Shown here: positions 9,081 to 17,264 of the stretch, one piece after another
Position numbering within the stretch: the stretch's first letter is position 1
How the letters are laid out: every line of letters begins with the position of its first letter
Assembly: GCF_028764065.1 (NCBI RefSeq)
Contig: NZ_JACOFN010000003.1
Location: 1-64,000 of the forward strand
Source of the DNA: Fructobacillus sp. CRL 2054
GTDB taxonomy: Bacteria > Bacillota > Bacilli > Lactobacillales > Lactobacillaceae
DNA: 64,000 bases
Direction: 5' to 3'
Program-made: the position numbers and the translations under genes
Notes under the pieces: generated by a model
What the model saw: the letters and a program-made list of their open reading frames with translations, nothing else
The model's database searches: none
Told to the model about the DNA's origin: nothing

Positions 9081-9824
9081 TTAGTTAAATGATTGCAACA
9101 AAATAGCCGCTTTCTGATTTCGTAAATCGGTCAAGCGACTTTCGTTAGTTACTTCTTCAATTTTTGATTTTTCCGTCTTTTCTGACGTGGCTGGTTCAGC
9201 CTTTTCTCGTTCGGCTTTCGCCTTTAAGTTGATGAACTTTTCAACTGCTGTCTTAGGAATAATTCCGGCCGTTGCGTTCATCAATTGTGGTGCTTGCTGT
9301 TCTTGGAACATGATGTTGTCAGCAAATCCCTTGTCAACAGCATCCTTAGCGCCTAGCCAAGTTTCATTGCTCATCATATTCAGCAACTGTCCTTGATCAA
9401 TACCCGTCTTTGCTTCATATGCCGATGCAATTGATTCGTCAATTCCTTGCAAAGCGTTAATCGTCTTGGCCATATCATCTTGATTACCCTCCGCCATTGT
9501 TGACGCTTGGTGAATCATAATTTGAGCAGTTGGACTGATGTTGACCGTGTCCCCTGCCATAGCGATTACTGATGCAGCCGATGCGGCAAGTCCTTGAATA
9601 TTGACCACCACGTTTCGGTCATCTGCTCGCAAGACTGAATAGATTTCAGATGCTGCGAACACATCCCCACCGTTTGATGCGATGTTAATTTGAATATCAT
9701 CCCCATCGTTGTCGGCCATTTGTTCAATAACTGATGCCGGGTTGACACAAGTCATGTCCAGCCAGTCGTAAATCATGGCCGATTGGTCGTCTACGATTGG
9801 CCCTTTAATATCAATAACTGTCAT
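9081..9824 (-). CDS. ClpP-like prohead maturation protease
   Basis: A 247-residue protein of the ClpP/crotonase-type phage head maturation proteases. The serine protease signature is visible: G-L-A-A-S with Ser82 as likely nucleophile and the M-I-H-Q-A-S segment with His105. The C-terminal 60 residues are charged and probably act as scaffold or capsid-binding tail. It sits between portal and capsid genes, the standard location, and overlaps the portal gene by four bases. Confidence 0.88.
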   Translation of the reverse strand: MTVIDIKGPIVDDQSAMIYDWLDMTCVNPASVIEQMADNDGDDIQINIASNGGDVFAASEIYSVLRADDRNVVVNIQGLAASAASVIAMAGDTVNISPTAQIMIHQASTMAEGNQDDMAKTINALQGIDESIASAYEAKTGIDQGQLLNMMSNETWLGAKDAVDKGFADNIMFQEQQAPQLMNATAGIIPKTAVEKFINLKAKAEREKAEPATSEKTEKSKIEEVTNESRLTDLRNQKAAILLQSFN

Positions 9825-10975
9825 TGGTTATCCTCCTTTCCTGTTGTTTCACTCGGAATGTCTGGCATGTCGCTAGGCAAGTAACCCGAGTTTTTCAACA
9901 GCCATTTAGCCTCTTCCGGACTAAGCATTCCATTGCTTTGGAACGTTGCAATGTTCGTGGTGTAGTCAGTGTTGACTGGGTCAATCGCTGGCTTAATGTC
10001 AATTGACACGTTCGTTCCTAATTTGTTTTTAAGTTCCGATATAACGGCGTTTGCAAATCGCATTAGTGACTTTGCATATTCACCTGCCATCATCGCTACT
10101 GATGATTGTTGGTCGCCTGTCCCGTTAATTACGGAATCTGGCACGCCGTAGACTTTGGCAATCTGCTTACCTGTCCAATCAGTCTGGGACAAAATCGACA
10201 TCACATCAGACTTCAGTTCCAGTGGCTGGTATTCGGACAACTTATCCAAGACAATTGGTCCACCGTTTGAGTTGTCTACCTGTGCTTTAAACGCACGGGA
10301 AACAGCAGACTTGGTCTTAGCATTTAGCATTCCAGAATCGACTTTCAGAACGCCATTTGACATCACCGACTGTGCCAGTGCCTTTAAGGTCAGCTTGTTT
10401 GAACCGTTTTTAATCTGGAACTCGGTTGCCAATGCCTTGAGCGGACTAACACCCGTTGCCCCACCGTTTTGGCTAAGCAATCGGAAGTGAATCATGTCAT
10501 TAGCTGGAATTGCCTGCATGTAACCGACATCTGGACTGTCAAAACTTGCGTTGTAATACAAGCCAGAGTAGTCAGACACCGCATTAACAGTGACTTGGCT
10601 TGGTCGCAAGTATTCCCAGCGCTGGTCGTTACCGTTGACGTTGCGCCATCGGTAGACGAATGCTTCTCCACCGAGCAACAATTGAGCGAAAACACCTTGC
10701 CAAAAAGCGTGTGCGTTCGTCCAGTCGTTACTGGGGTTGTCAATCATCGCCTGTGCCTGCTGTTTGTCAGCGTGTAAGACTGCCGATGCTAGGTCAGCAC
10801 TCAACTGATAGACGACCGAATAGACATCTGAGTTTTGCAGTGCTTTATCCGCTTGGATGTAGTCGTTTTGACTATCATCAACATTTAAAAAGTTGACAAT
10901 ATCAGCCGAATCGAAACCAATTTCTTGCCCATTAGGAACTACTAAGCCATTTGTAAAACTTGGCTTAAATAGCAT
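9821..10975 (-). CDS. Phage portal protein (HK97 gp3-type)
   Basis: A 384-residue portal protein, the dodecameric DNA gate at the unique capsid vertex. It has the family pattern of HK97-type portals: an N-terminal Y-S-V-V-Y-Q-L-S-A-D helix, the P-L-K-A-L segment near residue 180 and the helix containing G-V-P-D-S-V-I-N around 280. The order terminase, small membrane gene, portal, protease, capsid is conserved. Confidence 0.9.
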   Translation of the reverse strand: MLFKPSFTNGLVVPNGQEIGFDSADIVNFLNVDDSQNDYIQADKALQNSDVYSVVYQLSADLASAVLHADKQQAQAMIDNPSNDWTNAHAFWQGVFAQLLLGGEAFVYRWRNVNGNDQRWEYLRPSQVTVNAVSDYSGLYYNASFDSPDVGYMQAIPANDMIHFRLLSQNGGATGVSPLKALATEFQIKNGSNKLTLKALAQSVMSNGVLKVDSGMLNAKTKSAVSRAFKAQVDNSNGGPIVLDKLSEYQPLELKSDVMSILSQTDWTGKQIAKVYGVPDSVINGTGDQQSSVAMMAGEYAKSLMRFANAVISELKNKLGTNVSIDIKPAIDPVNTDYTTNIATFQSNGMLSPEEAKWLLKNSGYLPSDMPDIPSETTGKEDNQ

Positions 10976-11172
10976 TAACTTTTACCTCCTTGTTCGTTTG
11001 TCTGCGCCAGCATCTCACTTGCCAGCGCGATTAACACTGATGAAATGGCTAATGATAGCCATAACCAGCGAATACCAAAGGAATATGCAAAAATATTGGC
11101 GAAAATCAGTGCAATTAGGAAAAAAAGTGCATCAAAAAAGCCCCAAAATAGGGCTAAAAATTGCTTAATCAT
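10975..11172 (-). CDS. Small membrane protein between terminase and portal
   Basis: A 65-residue protein with two hydrophobic stretches (about 8-28 and 33-52) and polar ends. Similar short genes often sit between the large terminase and portal in phages of this type, but no function is established. The start overlaps the terminase stop by eight bases and its stop overlaps the portal ATG, so it is a coupled gene. Confidence 0.65.
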   Translation of the reverse strand: MIKQFLALFWGFFDALFFLIALIFANIFAYSFGIRWLWLSLAISSVLIALASEMLAQTNEQGGKS

Positions 11173-13048
11173 CTGTTAAATACTCCTTTGGAATGCCCCA
11201 TTGCTCTAATAATTGGGCGTTTTTTTCGTTATCAGACAGCCTATCGTAGGCTTTATCTGGGTCATTTACGGTCGAATAGGACTCAAAATGGTACATTGCT
11301 TGATAAAAAGCATCAATAATTGCATCGACAACATCAATTTTTAACGTTGCTTTAGCCTTATCGACCTGAATACCAATCTTATCTTCGACAACGCGCGCGT
11401 TGATCAGTGCCTTTTCCATAATCTTGTCGTCGAATCTGGTCAATGAACCCTCGACTAGTGACGACTGCAAGAACTTAGTTGGGTCTTTCAGCTCTGATGT
11501 TCGCTGACGAACTGCCAACAAAGGCCAAGAACTATTGTTCTCTAATTGCTTAATCGCTGGTGTTGCTCCCCACGCATCGTAACCAAAAAAGACCACATCT
11601 AACTGGTGGTCTTCAACAAATTCTCGTATCCATTGATAAACTTGGTCGTCGTTAATCAATCCTTGGGGATGAGATGTGATTGTGCAATATCCGAGTGCTT
11701 CAAGATGTCGGTATTCGATACCGTCTTGCTTTTCTTTGGCTTCAATCGAGCCTGCTTTCTCCCAAGGAATGAAAGAGTGCTGGAAGATGTGCCACTTCTT
11801 TTGTTCTCCGTCCATATAGGGGAAAACAAATGCGATAGCCGTGTTATCACTGAACATTGAGTAATCAAACCCGATATAAACTTGCTTGCCGTCAATGTCG
11901 AACTGCTCATCGGGGATGATTGACTTCTCAATATCAGACAACTTCAAGAATGCGTTCGTTGATTCTTGCAACCACATGTTCAAGTTCTTATTTTGGAAGT
12001 CTGATATAGTCCCTGACAGCGCGTCAGAATCTCGTTTGTCTGTAAGTCCACTGATAAGGTTCTGTCTTTGGTCTGACAATCCTAATAATGGATTCGACTT
12101 AGGCCAAGTATCAGGCTTGAATGTTTCTTCAAGTGAATCTTGGGACCAGATAAGGCCGAGATAGGTATCTGCATCTCGTTTCCAGTCTTGTTCCATTGCC
12201 TGCTGTACCATTCTTTGGTCATCGTGGAACGGAACATTGGGATTTGGATAGGCGGTACTAATCTGGACGAACTGTCGATTTTTAACTTTGACTTGCCCTG
12301 AAACAATCTTACTGATACGTTCCCGACTTGTGATTTCACCAATTTCATCAACAATGGCTGTTGTAAAGTGGTACGAATCATACTGCCCAGATTCGTGTGA
12401 GATGGCTCGAATCACATTGTTAGGACCTTTCATAATAACTTGGTCGTTTTGCACGGCCAAGTCCACCTTTTCGGCCAATGCTTTGAACACATCTGATTCA
12501 GCCAGTGAATTCAACATGGTGCGAACATAGCCAAACAACTTCTTTGTCTGTTTAAAGTTAATTGATGAAACTAAAAAGTCCTGGTTTTCTAAACCAAGAC
12601 TTTCAATCAGATATGAGTAAGCCATAAGAATGGCCATTAGATATGTTTTACCTTGCCCACGTGCCACCGACACAATAGCACGACTAAAACGCTTTCCGCC
12701 TTGCTGATCACGCCAACCAATTAACTGGGTAAGAATAAACTCTTGCCATGGCATCAACTCAGTTGGTTCGCCAGTGTCAACATTGGGACACATTGATGCG
12801 AACTTTAAAATCTGTTCAGCTTTCTTAGTGTCGTAAACGAAACGGAAGTCGTCTTGTCCTTGCCGTTGCAAGTCCCGAATGTGACGAAAACTAGCCAACT
12901 TAATCAAGTAGCCTGCCTGCACTTTACCGTCCAAGACATCCAGTGCGTACTTTGTTCCGTTATCAGTATACTTACTACGCAACTCTGCGATATTCAATTG
13001 TTCAAAAGCGCCATTCACATCATGGCTAACTGTTAAATCAATTTTCAT
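11165..13048 (-). CDS. terL: Terminase large subunit
   Basis: A 627-residue terminase ATPase/nuclease that drives DNA packaging. Walker A is A-R-G-Q-G-K-T (129-135), a Walker B-like A-I-V-D-E-I-G-E follows around 235, and the C-terminal RNase H-type nuclease shows acidic residues in Y-I-G-F-D-Y-S (about 393), F-G-Y-D-A-W-G and D-V-V-D-A-I-I-D. Length and motif spacing fit the Terminase_1 family. It is four bases from the small-subunit gene, and together they would cut at the nearby cos region. Confidence 0.95.
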   Translation of the reverse strand: MKIDLTVSHDVNGAFEQLNIAELRSKYTDNGTKYALDVLDGKVQAGYLIKLASFRHIRDLQRQGQDDFRFVYDTKKAEQILKFASMCPNVDTGEPTELMPWQEFILTQLIGWRDQQGGKRFSRAIVSVARGQGKTYLMAILMAYSYLIESLGLENQDFLVSSINFKQTKKLFGYVRTMLNSLAESDVFKALAEKVDLAVQNDQVIMKGPNNVIRAISHESGQYDSYHFTTAIVDEIGEITSRERISKIVSGQVKVKNRQFVQISTAYPNPNVPFHDDQRMVQQAMEQDWKRDADTYLGLIWSQDSLEETFKPDTWPKSNPLLGLSDQRQNLISGLTDKRDSDALSGTISDFQNKNLNMWLQESTNAFLKLSDIEKSIIPDEQFDIDGKQVYIGFDYSMFSDNTAIAFVFPYMDGEQKKWHIFQHSFIPWEKAGSIEAKEKQDGIEYRHLEALGYCTITSHPQGLINDDQVYQWIREFVEDHQLDVVFFGYDAWGATPAIKQLENNSSWPLLAVRQRTSELKDPTKFLQSSLVEGSLTRFDDKIMEKALINARVVEDKIGIQVDKAKATLKIDVVDAIIDAFYQAMYHFESYSTVNDPDKAYDRLSDNEKNAQLLEQWGIPKEYLTDD

Positions 13049-13051
13049 CTG

Positions 13052-13501
13052 TTATCCAAATAGCTTCTTGATGGCAGCTACTGACTCGCCATCCCCTTTA
13101 TCAATTGCATCAAACAATTCCTTACGTGACTTAGGTGTCAGACCCAATTCACGACTAATGTTGTTCAATGATTTAATCGCATCATTGTAGATGCTTGTCA
13201 TTGGGTTGCGTTTAAACCCTTTGAAGTCTTTTCCAATGGCTTCGCCCAAATTATTCTGGACTGTATCGTAAATCGGTTGCACTTCTCCGTTTTCTTGGAT
13301 GTGCTTGTAGGCGTTTCGATACAATTCGTACTGTGTGCAGTACATTTCAATCAACTTTGCATCAGATTTCTTTAATTCTTTGATTTCACCCAAAGCCGAA
13401 ACGATTTGGCGCCATGTCGTCTTTGCTTGAACACTCATATAGGCTGGTGGGTCTTGGCTCAAGCCATTTTTAGTGTAGCGTTTGCGCTTGTTTTCGGTCA
13501 T
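13052..13501 (-). CDS. terS: Terminase small subunit (P27 family)
   Basis: A 149-residue protein with the phage P27-type terminase small subunit pattern: W-R-Q-I-V-S-A-L-G-E near residue 30, an Y-x-x-Y-R-N-A motif around 58, and the N-P-M-T-S-I-Y-N-D-A segment near 100. It recognises the packaging site for TerL. It sits between the GC-rich intergenic region and TerL, as in HNH-associated cos phages. Confidence 0.88.
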   Translation of the reverse strand: MTENKRKRYTKNGLSQDPPAYMSVQAKTTWRQIVSALGEIKELKKSDAKLIEMYCTQYELYRNAYKHIQENGEVQPIYDTVQNNLGEAIGKDFKGFKRNPMTSIYNDAIKSLNNISRELGLTPKSRKELFDAIDKGDGESVAAIKKLFG

Positions 13502-13694
13502 TTGCCAATTTCCTTTCTGGGTCAGTCAGCCCCTTAATAAAAAAGTTTCAAAATTCGATTTTTATTTAAGACGACGATATGTGTGCGCTCTCTTCGCCAG
13601 ACCGACAGGGGCGGGGGTGTGTTGCATTTTTATTATAGTTTAGTGTAGTTACACTGCTACAAAATAAAAACGCTTAAATCGTCTTATATGGCGT
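13502..13694 (-). other. Candidate cos packaging region
   Basis: This gene-free stretch lies between the HNH endonuclease and small terminase genes, the usual position of cos in HK97-like phages of Firmicutes. It contains one abrupt GC-rich segment (13,602-13,621, with GGGGCGGGGG) in an otherwise AT-rich sequence. No perfect overhang or palindrome can be fixed from this sequence alone. Confidence 0.4.
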
Positions 13695-14177
13695 TTAAAC
13701 ACTATTCATTAATTTGTTGATTAAAGCGATGTCAGTGATTGGTCGTACAGGCTTTAATTCTCGCCCATTTCCCGTTCCATAATATCGTTGCTCAAACCTG
13801 GTCTTCTTTGTGTGACAAGACGGACAGACGACTGCTAGATTGTCTAGCTTAGTCGCCAGTCCTTGGTCTGCTTCTACTGGTACGATATGATCGACAACCT
13901 TAGCTGGTGTCACAACAGCAGACAGTCGGCAGTATTGGCAAACGTAATGGTCACGCTCCAACGCTTGTTGTCTAAGGTGAACCCATTGTCTTGTTCGATA
14001 GAAAGCGTACTGATTTGATTTGTTCTCATCCTTGTGTCTTGTTATCTGGTTGTATCGTGAGTAGTCACGCTTGGGCTTGTCGTCCTTGGCTAGGTACTCA
14101 TGTTGTTTGCAGTAACGTGACTCATACGCCACCATCTGATGACAACCATTTGCTCGACAGCGTTTCATTCTCGGCAT
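13695..14177 (-). CDS. HNH endonuclease
   Basis: A protein of about 160 residues if it starts at the ATG at 14,177; in-frame starts at 14,186 and 14,168 are possible. Two zinc-type cysteine pairs frame the HNH core: C-Q-Y-C, D-H-I-V-P-V, then a L-D-N-L-A-V-V-C-P-S-C-H segment. An N-terminal C-x(4)-C...C-x-x-H cluster may bind another zinc. HNH proteins beside terminases are needed for cos cleavage in HK97-type packaging. It overlaps the stop of the preceding membrane-protein gene. Confidence 0.9.
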   Translation of the reverse strand: MPRMKRCRANGCHQMVAYESRYCKQHEYLAKDDKPKRDYSRYNQITRHKDENKSNQYAFYRTRQWVHLRQQALERDHYVCQYCRLSAVVTPAKVVDHIVPVEADQGLATKLDNLAVVCPSCHTKKTRFEQRYYGTGNGRELKPVRPITDIALINKLMNSV

Positions 14178-14341
14178 TTGTACCAACCTACCAATAAGAA
14201 CAGCACAGCCAATGCGATGAAGAAACCAACACTACCAAACAACCAGTAGGCAAGTACCAACAGCGCAACGACTGTGACGAATAAGAATTCAAAGAACGAG
14301 AAGATTAAATAGAATCCGAGTAGTCCTAATATCAATAACAT
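14165..14341 (-). CDS. Small membrane protein (two hydrophobic segments)
   Basis: A 58-residue protein starting at an ATG that overlaps the upstream stop codon (TGATG at 14,343-14,339). It is very hydrophobic throughout, with two transmembrane segments, and ends in a short polar W-Y-K-C-R-E tail. Function unknown; holin-like size but position in the pre-terminase accessory cluster argues neither way. Confidence 0.55.
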   Translation of the reverse strand: MLLILGLLGFYLIFSFFEFLFVTVVALLVLAYWLFGSVGFFIALAVLFLLVGWYKCRE

Positions 14342-14523
14342 CAAATAACCTCGTACGTTCGCTTGAATATGTCTGACTTCACAGGCCATTGTTCTCCCTT
14401 AATGCCAGTGATGATGTAATCACCAATATTCGCCTTCATCGTTCCTTCAAGCGTTTCGATATATTCAGTATGTTCGGCAATACGTGCTTCACATATAACT
14501 GGTTTTTTTCTGACTAACATCAT
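14341..14523 (-). CDS. Conserved small phage protein (GDYIITGIKGE type)
   Basis: A 60-residue protein of a type often seen in Gram-positive phages, with an N-terminal K-K-P-V-I-C-E-A-R strand and G-D-Y-I-I-T-G-I-K-G-E-Q-W-P-V-K followed by D-I-F-K-R-T-Y-E. No function is known for this group. AAGGAAT lies six bases before the ATG, and the gene overlaps both neighbours by one to four bases, so it is co-translated. Confidence 0.65.
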   Translation of the reverse strand: MMLVRKKPVICEARIAEHTEYIETLEGTMKANIGDYIITGIKGEQWPVKSDIFKRTYEVI

Positions 14524-14774
14524 TTAATTCCTTTTATTTTAATCAAATCATCAACGTCTGGGTCAAAAACTCCGTACTTACCGGCATAAAAGTTAGGCTT
14601 AAATAAATTCTTAGGGTAATTACCACCGAATGACTTATTGTCTATATTCCCATAACTACCGGAGTAAAAAGCCCAGAGTAAATATAGACCATTTTGTATT
14701 TTTAATCGCGTAGGATTTTCAAGGTTGCTAATCAAATAATTAACTATCCTATACTTGTTAGTTGCATAATTCAT
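14520..14774 (-). CDS. Short Panacea/SocA-like domain protein
   Basis: The ATG at 14,774 overlaps the upstream stop (TAATG), giving 84 residues. The first part (N-Y-L-I-S-N then L-K-I-Q-N-G-L-Y-L-L-W-A-F-Y) and the later G-K-Y-G-V-F-D-P-D-V-D resemble the N-terminal half of Panacea (DUF4065/SocA-like) antitoxin domains, in which an L-K-L-Q-K-L-L-Y helix is followed by a K-Y-G-P-V-x-P-x-V motif. The protein is shorter than the usual 150 or more residues. No toxin-like partner is obvious beside it. Confidence 0.5.
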   Translation of the reverse strand: MNYATNKYRIVNYLISNLENPTRLKIQNGLYLLWAFYSGSYGNIDNKSFGGNYPKNLFKPNFYAGKYGVFDPDVDDLIKIKGIK

Positions 14775-14923
14775 TACAATGTTACCCCGAACCACAAAAA
14801 CTTAGCACCAATGATTATGACACCAGTTGCACCGGCAAGCAGTCCAGCCAATAACGTGTAGGCAACCGCGTTCGCCATGTATGCCATTGTCTTTGTGACC
14901 TTAAGCTTCAAATAATCTTTCAT
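14774..14923 (-). CDS. Small membrane protein
   Basis: Starting at the ATG at 14,923 (GGAG ten bases upstream) gives 49 residues. A longer frame to 14,965 lacks a suitable site. It has a basic N-terminal stretch (K-L-K-V-T-K) and one or two hydrophobic segments covering most of the remainder. Function unknown. Confidence 0.5.
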   Translation of the reverse strand: MKDYLKLKVTKTMAYMANAVAYTLLAGLLAGATGVIIIGAKFLWFGVTL

Positions 14924-14974
14924 GCTTTTCTCCAAATAAAAATGGTCATTTCCAATTGGAAACAACCACTGTGT

Positions 14975-15181
14975 TTAATCTTTCAACCAAGACATGTGTT
15001 GCGAGTAATTAACACCACCTTTCTTCAAATCACGGCGCATTTGATTTCGTCGACGTTGCTTTTGAACGTCACTTTGTTGACTCAACTTAATCTCACGTCG
15101 ATTAACTTCGCTCGACTTCTTCGCACGGATCTGTGATCGTTGGTGCTTATCTAAATAGATGCCTTCGTATTCTTCGTACAT
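14975..15181 (-). CDS. Small basic phage protein
   Basis: A 68-residue protein starting at the ATG at 15,181, which has AGGAGAAC just upstream; a slightly longer frame lacks such a site. It is rich in K, R, Q and S and probably helical, suggesting nucleic-acid contact, but no family is recognised. Confidence 0.5.
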   Translation of the reverse strand: MYEEYEGIYLDKHQRSQIRAKKSSEVNRREIKLSQQSDVQKQRRRNQMRRDLKKGGVNYSQHMSWLKD

Positions 15182-15318
15182 TCTTGTTCTCCTATGTATG
15201 AACAAGGCAACCCGTCGACTAAGTAAAATAAATAAAGAGTTCGATTGGGTGCTTGTGGCGTTTGCCTTGTTCTTTGTTGTATTTATATAAAATACTACTC
15301 TACTAATTTAACACGGTT

Positions 15319-15366
15319 TTTAGGGTCATTCGGGCATTAAAAGTGTCAAAAAAGTGACGCCCTAAA
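15319..15366. repeat. Imperfect inverted repeat near the late-regulator gene end
   Basis: TTTAGGGTCA at 15,319 is mirrored by TGACGCCCTAAA at 15,355-15,366, overlapping the last codons of the ArpU-type gene. It has no proper T-run. It could be a weak terminator or a binding site for a late-gene activator; the sequence does not decide. Confidence 0.35.
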
Positions 15367-15811
15367 CGTTTCTGTTATAAGTATACTTGGTAACTAGCTC
15401 ACGTGTGTACCAGACTGACTGCTTGAACATCTGTTTGATGTTGTGCATTTGTCGCTTGCATTGCCGTTCTGATTTACACATTCGGTTCGCCACTTCATAC
15501 CACGGATAGCAATTTCTTTTGTCATATCGGTAGTGCAATAGTGACAACGAACCTTCGTCTAGCGTTAAACAAAAGTCAGTCATTGACCGTTGCTTGCGTT
15601 CTAATGATTGAATCAGTGGGTTTGATTCTTCACGGATAAGGTTACCTTCAACCAAATCACGTTGCCCGTTCCGCCGACTTCCTCGACTACCACCGATGTT
15701 CTCGTCACCGTTTCCGACACGTTGCCGTATTTCCCATTTCAAGTAGGTTAACTGGCGTTCAGTTAGACCTGTGAAGAACTCTGAAAACAAACGGTCTACT
15801 TCGTCTGCCAA
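15362..15811 (-). CDS. ArpU/RinA-type late transcription regulator
   Basis: A 149-residue protein at the end of the early module and just before the HNH-terminase genes, where ArpU or RinA-type activators of late phage transcription lie. The C-terminal half shows a sigma-like helix-turn-helix pattern (Y-E-V-A-N-R-M-x-x-S-E-R-Q-C-K-R). The middle is low-complexity (G-G-S-R-G-S-R-R-N). A spaced AGGAGG site precedes the ATG. The call is by pattern and position. Confidence 0.7.
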   Translation of the reverse strand: MADEVDRLFSEFFTGLTERQLTYLKWEIRQRVGNGDENIGGSRGSRRNGQRDLVEGNLIREESNPLIQSLERKQRSMTDFCLTLDEGSLSLLHYRYDKRNCYPWYEVANRMCKSERQCKRQMHNIKQMFKQSVWYTRELVTKYTYNRNV

Positions 15812-15841
15812 TTATCCATCCTCCTTGTCTTTGTTAGTTGT

Positions 15842-15985
15842 TTACCATTTGTTGAAGAAGTCATCATCGAAGTGCTTCTTTTCAAATCGCTTAAGCATTG
15901 TTGCACCAATTACAAAACCAATTAAATTGATTAAAAAGTAGGCAGCAATCAGCGCCAATACAACATATAAAATAATCATCAACAT
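15842..15985 (-). CDS. 47-residue membrane protein
   Basis: A short frame whose ATG overlaps the stop of the upstream 56-residue gene (TGATG at 15,987-15,983), with AACGGAGG 9-16 bases before. It has one transmembrane helix (about 3-25) and a charged C-terminal tail (K-R-F-E-K-K-H-F-D-D-D). Coupled position and good initiation signals argue that it is real. Function unknown. Confidence 0.6.
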   Translation of the reverse strand: MLMIILYVVLALIAAYFLINLIGFVIGATMLKRFEKKHFDDDFFNKW

Positions 15986-16155
15986 CAGTCCACTACCTCC
16001 GTTAGTCCTTTTTCTGCGATAAACTGGTCAACCTTTTGACGATTGCCAACCAGCGTTTCGCCACTTAAACGGTTTGTAATATGCCAGATACCAAGAATCG
16101 AATTGTATTCGTAAATGATATATTCACAACCATCTGTGTCTTGATATACCTTCAT
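15985..16155 (-). CDS. 56-residue hypothetical phage protein
   Basis: A short frame starting at the ATG that overlaps the stop of the DUF3310 gene (ATGA at 16,155-16,152). The protein is a compact alpha/beta-type sequence (K-V-Y-Q-D-T-D-G start, then a V-D-Q-F-I-A-E-K helix). It is followed at once by the 47-residue membrane gene. Tight overlaps on both sides support it as a real gene. No family recognised. Confidence 0.6.
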   Translation of the reverse strand: MKVYQDTDGCEYIIYEYNSILGIWHITNRLSGETLVGNRQKVDQFIAEKGLTEVVD

Positions 16156-16391
16156 TCCATGTACCCCGCAATCATGTAGTCAAGATACACACGCGCTTTT
16201 TTCAAATCCGTTAGTCCACCTTTCTTCTTATAACGCAATAGATATTTCAATACATTTCCTTCGTAGTAATCAAGTCCAAATGAATTAATAATGTCAAACA
16301 CTTCTAATCCATCCCCCCCAATATAACGATTCGGTTTCTTTAATTCTTCTTCAGTCTGATTAGACTGTTCAGATAATGTAAATTGACTCAT
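16152..16391 (-). CDS. DUF3310 phage protein
   Basis: A 79-residue protein with the DUF3310 pattern: Y-I-G-G-D-G-L-E-V-F-D, then N-V-L-K-Y-L-L-R-Y-K-K-K-G-G and L-x-D-L-K-K-A-x-x-Y-L. The family is common in phage genomes and is suggested to be nucleotide-metabolism related, but this is not proven. It starts directly at the stop of the pnuC gene. Confidence 0.8.
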   Translation of the reverse strand: MSQFTLSEQSNQTEEELKKPNRYIGGDGLEVFDIINSFGLDYYEGNVLKYLLRYKKKGGLTDLKKARVYLDYMIAGYME

Positions 16392-17083
16392 TACTTACTC
16401 CAAACTGACTTAAATCGTCCATACAAAGCCGTCATTAGGTAGAATGCCATCGTTAGTAACATGGGTAAGGCACTTGCAGAATAACCATCTGTAAAAGCCG
16501 TAAACCACAGTGCGATGTTCACGAAGTCCGCCATTAGCCACAGTGAGTAGCTATCGCCATAGCCACGGAAGACATATACCGAAGCTGTTGCCCCAATAAT
16601 CAAAGTCAAGGCATCCCACATAGGATTCGTGTCACCGATGTGTTGATAGATGATAAACGTCACTGCCCAAGCAGCCATCATCAAAGCAAAGGTTGCCGAC
16701 CAACCAGCAACTGACAAATGCTTTACGCCGTTTTCAATACGATGTCCCCAATTCTTCCAAGTGACAATTAAGGGGATGTCAATCAGTGTCACAAAGACTA
16801 ACTGATCTAGAACGCTAGCATAGTGTCCTGCCGTCCAGTTGACGTAAATGAATCCGATTGCTGACAAAAGACCAAGTACACCGTTAATCGGTTTTCCAAT
16901 CATCATGTAGACCGTACATGCCGAACCAAGTAGTGTTGCCAATAATGTGACAGTTGATAGCACTGTGATTTCGTTCAATAAATAGAACATCAACTGTGCG
17001 CCTGTCATGAATGCCAACATCACAGCACCCGTTGTGTTCAATGACTTAATTTCTTCCTTAAGCCAAGCCAAATAATTCTTCAT
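16391..17083 (-). CDS. pnuC: PnuC-type nicotinamide riboside transporter, phage-encoded
   Basis: A 230-residue integral membrane protein with seven or so hydrophobic segments and the PnuC signature W-K-N-W near residue 130. PnuC proteins move nicotinamide riboside or related nucleosides across the membrane for NAD synthesis. The gene is inside the prophage operon, overlapping the next and previous genes by one to four bases, so it belongs to the phage and not the host. The host's NadV gene lies 15 kb away. Confidence 0.88.
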   Translation of the reverse strand: MKNYLAWLKEEIKSLNTTGAVMLAFMTGAQLMFYLLNEITVLSTVTLLATLLGSACTVYMMIGKPINGVLGLLSAIGFIYVNWTAGHYASVLDQLVFVTLIDIPLIVTWKNWGHRIENGVKHLSVAGWSATFALMMAAWAVTFIIYQHIGDTNPMWDALTLIIGATASVYVFRGYGDSYSLWLMADFVNIALWFTAFTDGYSASALPMLLTMAFYLMTALYGRFKSVWSK

Positions 17084-17259
17084 TTTTCGTTTTCCATTTC
17101 TTTTTCTATTTTTTCATTTAATTCGTGTAATCGTAGAATCGCTTTTACGGTTTGTTTCCTAGCACGGTCTTGCAGTACATTTTTAGTTAATTGCCACAAC
17201 ACTTGACCAGCTATAACTCCGGCTAAAGCAGCAATAAATATTTGAGTTGTTTCATTCAT
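17080..17259 (-). CDS. Short membrane protein before pnuC
   Basis: Starting from the ATG at 17,259 (GAGGAG eight bases upstream, inside the upstream gene's end) gives 59 residues. An N-terminal transmembrane helix (about 6-24) is followed by a charged helical tail. A GTG start nine bases upstream abuts the ribosome binding site and is less likely. Its position before pnuC could mean a joint role, but none is known. Confidence 0.55.
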   Translation of the reverse strand: MNETTQIFIAALAGVIAGQVLWQLTKNVLQDRARKQTVKAILRLHELNEKIEKEMENEK

Positions 17260-17264
17260 CGTTT

